From contig NZ_JAPDPJ010000007.1 in assembly GCF_026013605.1 (NCBI RefSeq), forward strand, positions 60,791 to 124,790: a stretch of 64,000 nucleotides of DNA. Reading direction: 5' to 3'. The position numbers were made by a program, and so were the translations under genes. The notes beneath the pieces are model-generated. The model did no database searches. It worked only from the letters and a program-made list of their open reading frames with translations, and had not been told where the DNA came from. Origin of the DNA: Plebeiibacterium sediminum (GTDB taxonomy: Bacteria; Bacteroidota; Bacteroidia; Bacteroidales; Marinilabiliaceae). This document shows, one piece after another, positions 50,290 to 61,900 of the stretch; position 1 is the first letter of the stretch; every line of letters starts with the position of its first letter.

Positions 50290-52623
50290 ATGAAAAATAT
50301 TTACTCCGTAATTTTAATTTTCTTATTTCTAGGAATTGAAACCATTTTAAATGCACAAACCACATGGTATCTTAAAAATACTGGAAATTGGAATGTAGCA
50401 ACAAACTGGACTCAGGATCCAGCAGCTGCTATTACTGTGCCGTCAGGAGGAGGTGTACCTTCTGAAAATGATAATATTGTTATCCCGAGTGGAAAAACAG
50501 TAACCTTATCTGCCAATGTTACTACATCATTAGGAACTGTAAGTATATACGGAGACTTAGATATGGCAACATTTACAATTAATGGAATCTCAATGTTAAA
50601 AGGAAATGGAAGACTTTTAATGGCTGATGATCATTATCCAATAATTGGAGATGATTCAGATTTTGTTACTAAGGGAAGAGGAGAAGGAACTGTTGTTTTT
50701 TATGGAAGTTCAGGAATTACATTAAGTAATGGAAGTGCTAATTTCTTTAACGTTGAGGTGAATCTTCCTGATGAAGATTCAGAAGTGCGAGTTGATAGGA
50801 ATATAGATATAAATGGTAGTTTAAATGTTAAGTCCGGTCGTTTTAAAATAGGGCAAACTGCAGGTGTTCAAAGGATAGTGAATGTATTCGGAGATATTAA
50901 TGTTTTTTCTGGAGCACGATTGACTGAAGGGGGGACAGGTAATTTTCATTGGCTTAATGTTTATGGAGATTTTACTAATAATGGGTTAGTTGATTTTGCA
51001 CGACAACCTCAGTATACAGAATCAACTGGAGGAGCAGTGAAGTTAAGATTTAGAGGTACAACAGATAATGTAATGGTTATTAATGGCAGAACTGATGTTT
51101 ATAGGCTGTTTATAGATAAAGGAACTGATAAAACTTATAAAGTAGCTGTAAATGCCATTAGTGATAATTTATTTAATTTATATGGTCCTGTTAGCGGGGA
51201 TACTTCTGATGCTGAAGATGGTGGCGAAGGATGGCAGAGATTACCCATTGTAATAGAAAACGGAACATTAGAATTAGGAGCAGGCATTACCATAGGTAGA
51301 TTAGGAGAATCTATTTCAGGTGCAGAGCCCAATGAATTTTCAATACCATCAACAGGGTCTTTATGGGTTAATGGAGCAACTGTAAGTACATCATCAGGAT
51401 CAGGAGGATGGCGTGGATTGTCGTTGTTTGGTACATTAAAAGTCTCTTCTGGTAGTCTTATAACACCTGCAGGTACTGGGGGGATTGCTTTTGGTACACA
51501 AAGTGGTTTAGCTCCGGAAATAAATGTTGAAGGAGGTGATCTTTATTTAACTCAAATTCGAAATTATTATACGGGTAACTTATTTAGTTATGTACAATCT
51601 GGTGGAGAAGTTCATTTTTTTGCAAGACCAGATAATACAGCTTTACCTACATTTTATATGGAGCAATCTACTTTTGCATTCAATATGAGTGGAGGTCAGA
51701 TTACGTTTGCAGCAGCAAATAATCATTGGCAAGGTGATTTTTATATTGCTGTAGCTGATGAAAATTATAGTTTTACAGGCGGTACTGTAGAAGTACAAAC
51801 TTTATCCACAGGAACTTTTGATATTTATTCAGTTCAACCGTTATATAATTTGAGCATAGTTCAGGGAGTAGGGACTGATAATGTAAGAATTATTGATCAG
51901 TATGGAGGTGTTGGTAATCCGTCATATTTAAAAATATTGAATGATTTAACAGTTGGCTCAGGAGCAATATTTGATGATAGTGGTTATGATGTAACTGTAG
52001 GTGGTGATTTTAATATTGCAGGAACTTATACTCAAGCAGGAGCATTGACCTTTGATGGAAATCAGGATGGTGTTATTAATAATCTAACAGGAGGGACATT
52101 AAATTTTGGTAGTGGTTTAACGATAAATAAAGATCGTCATCCATCAAGTGGTAACTATTATACAATGAGTGTAGCAGGTAATAATATTTCTGTTACTGGT
52201 AATGTTGATATAGAACGAGGGGGATTAGATGTAGTTGATTATTGGCCAACAGTTAGTGGAAATGTAATTATTTCTGATGGTGATTTAACATCATCCGGAA
52301 TAGGAGGGCTTGTACTTACAGGTTCAGATCCTGTTCCTGTGTTACAAGGTAAGTTAGGTAAAGAATTTAATTTTGGAAATATTCGGCTAAATAATGGAAA
52401 TAGTGGAATGTCTCTTGCAACAGATGTAAATGTAGAAGACTTCGAATTTGTAAGTGGCGGATCGGGTAAAGTAAATATGGGTACTCATAACCTTACAGTG
52501 ACAGGATCGGTTACAAATGCAAGCTCTACACAGTATTTTTATACAGCTGGTAATGCCTCTGACGGTGGTTTAACACTTGGTTTTACAGTACCTAATTCTA
52601 ATAGTACTTTGGTAATGAGATGA
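50290..52623 (+). CDS. Secreted beta-helix-like repeat protein, apparently 3'-truncated paralog
   Basis: 777 residues from the ATG at 50290, which gives a signal peptide ending ILNAQ. It starts with a G8-like module (GNWNVATNWTQDP, VTLSANVTTS) followed by repeated short strands such as YGDFTNNGLVDF. It aligns with residues about 540-1330 of the giant neighbour, including SGNWND/TGNWNV and the MGTHNLTVTG segment. It stops at TGA right where the giant goes on into its PIG-YTP module. It has no T9SS tail, so it should not reach the surface by that route. Probably a truncated relic or a soluble homolog. Confidence 0.7.
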   Translation: MKNIYSVILIFLFLGIETILNAQTTWYLKNTGNWNVATNWTQDPAAAITVPSGGGVPSENDNIVIPSGKTVTLSANVTTSLGTVSIYGDLDMATFTINGISMLKGNGRLLMADDHYPIIGDDSDFVTKGRGEGTVVFYGSSGITLSNGSANFFNVEVNLPDEDSEVRVDRNIDINGSLNVKSGRFKIGQTAGVQRIVNVFGDINVFSGARLTEGGTGNFHWLNVYGDFTNNGLVDFARQPQYTESTGGAVKLRFRGTTDNVMVINGRTDVYRLFIDKGTDKTYKVAVNAISDNLFNLYGPVSGDTSDAEDGGEGWQRLPIVIENGTLELGAGITIGRLGESISGAEPNEFSIPSTGSLWVNGATVSTSSGSGGWRGLSLFGTLKVSSGSLITPAGTGGIAFGTQSGLAPEINVEGGDLYLTQIRNYYTGNLFSYVQSGGEVHFFARPDNTALPTFYMEQSTFAFNMSGGQITFAAANNHWQGDFYIAVADENYSFTGGTVEVQTLSTGTFDIYSVQPLYNLSIVQGVGTDNVRIIDQYGGVGNPSYLKILNDLTVGSGAIFDDSGYDVTVGGDFNIAGTYTQAGALTFDGNQDGVINNLTGGTLNFGSGLTINKDRHPSSGNYYTMSVAGNNISVTGNVDIERGGLDVVDYWPTVSGNVIISDGDLTSSGIGGLVLTGSDPVPVLQGKLGKEFNFGNIRLNNGNSGMSLATDVNVEDFEFVSGGSGKVNMGTHNLTVTGSVTNASSTQYFYTAGNASDGGLTLGFTVPNSNSTLVMR

Positions 52624-52917
52624 TTTGTCAACTACAATCTTGTCTTTTATTAATAGGTTTAATTTATTTTTATTTCATGTATGTTATTATTCAACTAATA
52701 AAGGATATTAGATAGTTGGTGTAAGAATTAAAACCTATTTGTATTTAAACGTAAAATTCACATTAGAATAATTAGTAAGTTTGTACCGGAATGGTCAATT
52801 GTTTAAAATTTAAAATATTTAAACATAAGAGTGTGCTATATGTTCCTTTTTTTAGGCTAAAATGCTGGGGATATACAAGCTTAGATTAATAAATAGATAT
52901 TGATTAAATTATATAGA
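52624..52917. other. Spacer between the two repeat proteins
   Basis: 294 bp of AT-rich DNA. TAAGTTTG at 52776-52783 fits a -7 box, which would give a leader of about 130 nt for the giant gene. No terminator is seen for the shorter gene. Confidence 0.35.
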
Positions 52918-55900
52918 ATGAAATACTTTTACCTAGGATTATTTTTATTTTTTGTAACAAGTTTAACTAATGTTGTTAAGGGGCAAGTAACAACATTTTG
53001 GACTGATGATTTTGAGATTGATAATGGGTGGGCAGTAACCGGAGAATTTGAAATAGGTGCACCTGTTGGTGGGGCTGGTGATCACGGTTATGCCAATCCA
53101 ACATCTGCTTATAGTGGTAGTAGAGTTTTAGGTACAAACTTGGATGGTGGTTATTCAAATAATTTGGCTGATCGTGCGTATATAGCAGTTTCTCCTGTAA
53201 TAGATTGTTCTGGAAAACAGAATGTTACATTGGTATTTCAGCGGTGGTTAAATGTAGAGAGAAATAATTATGATCACGCCTATATTGATGTTTTTGATGG
53301 TTCAGTCTGGCATAATGTATGGGCAAATAATAATACAACAATAGCTGAAAATGCATGGTCGTATCAATCCGTAGATATCTCAAATTATGCTGATAATAAT
53401 GCTAATGTACAAATTAGATTCGCACTTGGTGAGACAGATCCTGGTTGGACTTACTCAGGTTGGAACATTGATAATGTTGAACTAACCAGTTCGCCAAATC
53501 CTGTAAATGGTGATTATAGAAGTAGAACGAGCAATAATTGGGATGCATACTATTCTTGGTATCAGTATAATGGATATAATTGGAATACTAATGGTAATGA
53601 TCCTGGTGAAAATGGAAATGCAGGTACAGTTACTATCCGCAATGGACATACCATTACTGTAAATTATGATAGACCCATAGGAGGAAATTCAATACAAAAT
53701 TTGGTTGTTGAAAGTGGTGGAACTCTAAGATATAATTGGAATTTAAGAAGCTTGACACTTAATGGTTCTGTAACTGGAGGTGGAACTGTGGATATGACCA
53801 GGAATACTCTTGCACATAATCTTACTGTAGGAGGTGATTTTTTGCCTGGTAGTTTTAGTGCAGGTAATGCTAACCTTTATTTAAATGGTTCTTCTACTCA
53901 AAATATTGGAGGATTTACATATAACAACCTTACCGTATCAGGTGGGGGGGATAAGGTATTAACTGGTAATACTATCATTAATGGTTCTTTAACATTAAAT
54001 GGAGCTCGTATTATTTTGGGTGATTACGATTTGATAATTGCAGATGGTGCCTCAATTGCAGGAACTTACTCTTCTTCTAATATGATTGTAACCAATGGTA
54101 CAGGTCGCTTGATTAAAGAAGGAAATGAAAATTCCGATTATCAAATGATATATCCTGTGGGTACTGGTGCTTATTATACACCGTATCAAATTTCTTCAAT
54201 AGCATGTTCTGATGCAACAGGAGCAGTTGAAGTACGTGCTGTTTCTGGAGCAGCTCCAGGACCTCCTACAGCAGAAGTAACAGATTTACAAAAATACTGG
54301 GAGGTAAATGGAGATGGTTTAACTGTAAATACAGCTGATATATCTTTTACATATGATAATGCTGAAGTTGGAATTGGGGGAAACCAAAATTCTTATGCAT
54401 TACAGGTTTATACAGGTGGAGTTTGGATGGAACCTTCTGGGGCTAGTGCAACAGGATTTAATCCAATGGTTGCATCTGGAATTAATAATATTTCAGGTAC
54501 ATGGACCGCTTTGGAGCAGGAACCTCAAAAAATATATTATGCTTACCGTTCAGGTAATTGGAATGATATTTCAACATGGACTCATGATCCGGGAGGTACA
54601 ACTCAAACAGCTATAGATATACCGGGTGATGACTCAAGGGTTGTGATTTTAAATGGACGTACCGTTACACTTACTTCCGATGTTAGTATTACGGGTATGA
54701 GTATGGCTATTTTATCCGGTGGATTTGTAAATATGGGTAATTATCAGTTTACTAACACTATTAAAGAGCTAAGTGGCCAAGGTACTTTAAAATTGGCCAG
54801 TGGAAACTTTCCTGTAGTAACAACCAATTACCTGGTAACAGCAGATGGAGGTACTGTTGAATTTAACAATAGCTCTAATTTTGTATTGCCTACTGCTCAA
54901 ACTGAGTATAATCATTTGGTAATAAACGGATCCGCTATTGCAATACAAAAAAATGATTTAACCTTGCATGGTAATTTACATGTAAAACAAGGAACATATC
55001 GTATTAACGATGGAAGTACTGCTCGTTATCAGTTAACCATTGATGGAGATGTTACTGTGGAGAGTGGAGCTTCACTAACAGTCGGTACAGGTAATACAAC
55101 TTCTGGAGGTACAGATAATGGTGGTGTTGCTCCTTTTACAAATTATTACGCTACGTACTCGCATACAGTAGTTATAAATGGTGATTTTACAAATAATGGT
55201 ACAGTTCGTTTTACCAACCAGAGTTATCCCGAATATGGTGCATTTGCAACCAATGGTGCTGCAACAGTATATTTTAGAGGTGCATCAGATAATATATTAA
55301 CCTGTAATAATCAAACTGATTTCTATAACTTAGTTTTAGATAAGGGTATAGATCAAACATTTAAATTAACCGTTTATTCGTCAGCATATAGTAACTTCCG
55401 ATTATTCGGTCGTAATACCTATGGCGGTGAAGGTGGTGGTGCCAACCCTAATTTACGTAAGGCACTTTGGATTCGAACAGGTACATTGGTATTACAAGGA
55501 CTTACTGTTATACCTTCATTAACAGAAGGAGGCTCAGGTGGAAATCCTAATAGTGATTACTATATTCCTGTAAATGGAGCTTTAGTCTTGGATGGAACAG
55601 ATGTTGCGGTTTTAACTACAGCTGATGATTATGCAGAAGTTAATGCGGCTTACAGTGTTAATGGAGGTACAGGATCAGTAAATGGTGTTAATCGATCACC
55701 AAGTTTAGCCCAGTCTTTTTCTGTTTATGGTAAAGTACAAATTAAGAATGGATATTTATCAACAAGAGAATCAGGCGGTATTATTATATGGAATAAGGCC
55801 TCTGCAGAAGTTGTTGTTGATGGTGGTATATTAGATATAAAACAATTTAGATCAGGTGGAACTGAAGATGGATTAGCTTCCTATATACAAAATGGTGGGC

Positions 55901-58900
55901 AAACTATTTTCAGAGGAAGATTTCAACGAGAGTCTGCATCAGTAGCTTCGGTAAGTGATATTGTACATTCACCCCTAATAACAACACACTCTTTTGTTGG
56001 AATAACTAATGCTAAAGGTTCCCTTTGTATCGATAATCCTGATAATATTTTTAGTATGTCGGGTGGTACAATTGAAGTACTTGATGTTTGTGGAACAAAT
56101 AATTATGCCATTGATATATTTTCAGCCGTTAAAAATATTAATGTTTCCGGAGGAACAATAAAAATGGCTCCTCAAACAGGAAGTAATGATATGATTGTAA
56201 GATCATCGGCTCCATTTGGTAATTTAATTGTTGAAAATGCAAGTGGAAGTACTTCAAAAGTTAGGTTGGAATCATCAACTCCAGAAGTTTCAGGTAATCT
56301 TGAAGTGTTGGGTAATGTGGATCTGGTTTCAGGTACATTAAATGCTTCAGGCTATGAGCTTAAAATTGGAAGAGACTTTACTATTGATGATGGCGCAACT
56401 TATACAACTGGGGCTAACCGTACAGTATTTAATGGTAATGTTCAGCAAAATTTAGTTGTTAATTTATCGGCTGCACTGAATTTGAATAAATTAGTAATTG
56501 GTAATTCAGCCAGTAAGTTACAATTAAAGGGTACTCAGTCAAATGTAAATGTAGCTGATTCATTAATAATAGCTAATGGTGAATTAGATGATAATGGCAA
56601 AACTATTAATGTATCTGGCAATATTTATAATGCAGGTATACATTCAGGGGCCGGACAAATAATTATGTCCGGATCATCAATTAAAGGTAATGGAGAGTTT
56701 AATAATCTATATTTAAACGGTACTGGAAATATTACTGTAGGAGATGATATTGTAATAAATGGATTGTTAACATTTGGTCAGGATCATTTATTGAATATAG
56801 GTACGCATAATCTTAAGTTTACATCAGGAGCTTCTATTTTGGGGCAAGCTGCTAACAGATATATACAAACAGCTGGTAATGTTGGTGATGGAGGAGTAAC
56901 CTTTAGTTATGATAATCTTAGTACTAAAACCTGGCCTATTGGTGTAAGTAATTATACCCCTGCAACTATTGGTTTTTCAAGTGCTCCAACTTCGTTTGGA
57001 GATATTACAATTGTACCGGTTAACTTTAAGCATCCTGTTACAAAAACTACAGGCGGTGGAGAAGCCTTATCATATTACTGGCGTGTAAAATCGAATAATT
57101 TCTCAGGTTTTGAAGGAAAAGTAACACATAGTTTTGTTTATGCTGATGCAAATGTAGGTTCAGATAATGAAAATAATTATTTACCGGCACGTTATGATGC
57201 TTCTGCTTTTGGTTGGGATATAGGTGATAAAACTAACATTGACAGAAATACAAATACAATTAATGATTGGACTACATCAATTAATAATATAGATGGAGAT
57301 TATACCTGTGGCTCTAATCCTGCATTTGTTACTCCTGAAAAATATTATAGTATAAGTTCCGGATTATGGAACGATAAAAATAATTGGTCAACAGAAGGAC
57401 ATACTGGAAAAAAGGCAGCAAAAGCTCCTGGAGCTGGTGATATAGTAATTATAGGCAATGGGCATACCATTACAATGGATAGATATGATAATACCGCCAA
57501 TAGGGATCCTCATTATTGCGCAAGCTTACAGATAGAAACAGGAGGAGTTTTAGATGTTACCTACAACCCGGGTAGTGATTTTGGTATGGTTGTTTCGCAT
57601 CCTAATGGTAATGGTAAAATCAGAATCTCTGTTAATGATTATAGTGGTAGTGTTTTTGAATTTCCAGGCGGTGATTTTTCTGATTTTAATGCTAATCTGG
57701 GAACTACAGAGTTATATACAAACAATGCAACGTCAGGAAGAACTTATTGGTTACCTGATGGAGTAGAGGAATATGGTAATTTAATGATTACACCTCTAGG
57801 TGGATCTAATATAATATTCCCAAATAATGATATTAGTATATTGGGGGATTTAACCGCAGATGGACAAAGTTCTCAGTCTTGGTATTGTCCTACATGGAAT
57901 AGCAATTATCCAGGAAGTTTTAATAATAGTATACCTCAGGCAAAAGCAATAGCAATAAAGGGTGATTTTAATTTAATTGGTGGTGCATTAATATACTATG
58001 GAAACAGGGATCTGGCACAAGATATTATTGTTGAAGGTGATTTAATTGTTTCGGAAAATGCAGGGATTGGAGTTAATAGTTATGCATATAATCAGAGCAT
58101 AACAATTGGGGGTAGCTTAATTAATAATTCAAGAGTTCCCGGAGGTGCTCCTAATGGAGATAGAGGTTGTGATTTTGAAGATATACCATTAATTTTTAAA
58201 GGAGATGATAACGCTAAAATTACCCAGTCATCAGGAGTAACATATACAACGTATACCAAAATTGAAACGATAAAAGTCAATAAAGGTTCTTCGCAGGCTA
58301 CAACATTAACTATGGATATTACAGGTACTGTTGATTATGCATCTAATGAATGGTTAACATTAGTTAATGGAACATTTATATATAATAGAAATAGAGATGT
58401 TAATGTAAGTACCAATAATAGTTTTACTATACCTGTAACTGCTGGGCTTACTATTAACACAGCTAATAGTTTTAATTTATGCGGAGGAGATAGTAATGAC
58501 TATGATGTGTATTTAAATGGTAAGTTAACTGTTATTAATGGTTCTCTAAATATTGGAAATGCTTCGAACAATCGAAATAACGATATTGAATATTCAGGAT
58601 CAGGATTGTCCGAAATTGACATTCAGGGGGGTAGCTTGTTTGTTAACGGGCAGGTTCGTCGTAACCCGGCTTCTTCTGCTGGTATATTAAAGTACAATCA
58701 GAGTGGTGGTGATGTTACTGTAAATGGTAGAAATTTATTAGCGACTAATGCAAAGTTAGAGGTGTTAAATGCAGGTAGTGAATTTAATATGTCTAATGGT
58801 ACTTTAACTATTGTACGAGGAGGAGGTACTACTTATGGAGATTTATATCTACGTCCGGAAAAATCATCTGTTACCGGAGGAGAAATTATTTTTGATAATT

Positions 58901-61900
58901 CAGGAGTAGCAACTCAAAATTATCTTTTAGATGCAAACGTTCCATTAAATAATTTAACAATAAGAGGAAATGGAAATAATGCTATAGTAAAATTGTTGTT
59001 AAGTCCGTTAACATTAAATGGAGATCTAACATTATCTAATACAAATAGTATTTTAGATTCAAACCCTGATTTTAATGTTGCAGTAACAATTAATGGGGAT
59101 TTTAATAATAGCGGAGTTTATAATTATTACCTAAATACAACTGCATTTTCAGGAGGAACGCAACAGATTACAGGAAATTCGGATGTTAGTTTTTATAATT
59201 TAATAGTTAATCCATTAACTAATTTAACACTAAATAAGGATGTTATCGTAAATAACAATCTCACATTAAGTAGTGGTACATTAGTGGCAGGACCAAACAC
59301 TATTAATGTAAAAGGTAATGTTAATAATGATGCGAATTACACTTCTACAGGAGATGGATTGCTATTGAACGGTGGTGCCGTACAGGTTTTATCAGGAACT
59401 GGAACTTTTGCTCGTGTTGAGCTGGATAACGCTTATGGAGCAGAACTTGCTAATGACATTACAATAAATGGGGATTTGGTTCTTACTCGTGGAGTACTTA
59501 ATATTAAGAATCATTTACTAACACTAGAAGAGAGTGCTTCGTTATCTGGAAGTTTTAGTGTTGGAAATATGATTATTACCAATGGAGTGTATAGTAACAA
59601 AGGTGTTAAAAAAGTTATTTCTTCCGGAGACACACCTGCTTTTACTTTCCCAATTGGAGTAAATGGAAAATATACTCCTGTAGTGCTTGATTTATCTTCA
59701 AGTGATAATACTGCATCTGTTCAAATACATCCGGTAAATTATAAGCATCCTGCTAATATTGATGGGGCAAATGTTTTAGATTATTTTTGGGCAGTGGAAA
59801 GTCAAGGATTAAGTAACGCAATTGGGACATTGAGTTTTACTTATTTAGAAGAAGATATTCAAGGGAATGAATCCGAATATTATGCAGCACGTTTATTAGT
59901 TCCAGGAACAAGTTGGACAAAGAATAATGCCGTGGATGAAGAAAATAATCTTATTTCATTTACTGTTTCAGGAGATAATATTAGTGGAGAGTATACTGCA
60001 GGAAAGGATACTGCATTTCCTGATAATGTTCCTGAATATACAAGTGTCTCAAATGGAGACTGGTCAGATAAAGATATCTGGACTCAAACTGGTGGGGATG
60101 CTTATTCGCTATCTGGTGCTCCGGATGGATTTATTGTGGTCATTAATCACGAGGTTTCATTAGATGGAAATTATGCGCAGGCTTATAGAACAACAATTTC
60201 AGCAGGAGCTAAATTGAAGATTGATGATCTAACTTATGGCCATAACTTAGGAATGGTATCAGGTTCTGGCACACTATATCTTGAGCAAGGGAATCTTCCG
60301 GAAGGTAACTATGATGCATTTTTAGGATGCTCAAATAATTCCACCTTAGAGTTTGGAGGTTCTAGAGATTATAATATTCTTTCAGACTTATTTAATAATG
60401 CAGCTAACCTGTTATTTTCGGGAACAGGAACAAGAACATTGCCTGATGCAGACTTATCAATTTGTAAACAGTTAGTGATTGATGGTCCTGTATTAGATAA
60501 TAGTTTATATAACCGAACCATTTATGTAAATGGTAGTTTTATTCGTCAATCAGGTACATTTAATAGTGGTTCCGGAGACAATGCAACAGTTTCGTTTACC
60601 GGTGATACAGAACAATTTATTGGAGGTTTTACTGGGGTAAATAATGCGTTAAATAATTTGGAAATAAATAATAGTGCGGGATTAACATTGAATGACGATA
60701 TTGAGGTTAAGGGTAAGTTGTTATTAACAAATGGATTAATTAATACATCAGCTACAGAAACCTTAACAATAACAAACACGTCAATGAATTGTGTTACACC
60801 AGCATCGGGTAAAGCAAATTCGTATGTGAATGGGCCATTAACCAAGAGAATGAATCAGAGTGATTCTTTTATATTCCCTATTGGTATTGATGGAGAATTA
60901 GGTAGTAGTTTAAAATTAACTGCTGTTCAAACAGGAACTAAGCTTTGGACTGCAGAATATAAAAGACCGAATGATACATATACTAATTTTTCCTTCCCAT
61001 TAACTGCTATTAATAGTCATGAATACTGGAATATATCAACTCCTGGTGGAGGTCAGGCTAACATCCAATTGGGTTGGAATGCGGGTAGTGATATAACTCC
61101 AGCTATGACAGAACATGGATTAACTGATATAAGAGTTGTAAGTTATGATGGTGCCAATTGGCAGGAGATAAACTCTAATGCAAGTGGAACAGATTCAAAT
61201 GGTCAGGTAATCACTGTAAATAGAGTTTCTGTTACAGCAGCAGGTTCTGATTTTACTACTGCTACTGTAAATACCAATAAGCCAAAGGTTCGTTTTAATC
61301 CTGATGGTGCAATATGTGATTTGTCAACAGGTATTAAAGTTGAGCTTTCTTCAACTGTTCCAACAGCAGCAGATTATGAATTATCATATTCAATAAATGG
61401 AATTGAACAAACAGATGTAACGGTAAATGGATTTCCATATTATTTATCAACACCTACAGTTGGAGTTTATAAAATCACAGGATTTAAATATGATAATAAA
61501 GTAAGAACAGGTGTATTTGATGTTACAACCGTAGAAGTGTTTCCTTCACCAACAACAGCTGATGCAGGAGAAGATCAAACTTTACAGGGATTAACTCAAA
61601 CAACATTAGCTGCAAATACAGCAACAGTAGGAACAGGTGTTTGGAGTATCGTAAGTGGTACTGGTGGTTCATTTGTTGATCCAACAAATCCTGTTACTAC
61701 ATTTAATGGAACGGCAGGTTCATCATATGTATTGAGCTGGACTATAACAAATGGCGATTGTCAGTCTGTTGATCAGGTTAATGTTGCATTTCCTTTAATT
61801 CCACCTCATGTTTGGTTGGGAACAACAAATAATTGGTTTGATCCGAACAACTGGTCGGATGGAATTATTCCTAGCGAAACAGTGGATGTTACGCTTGCAC

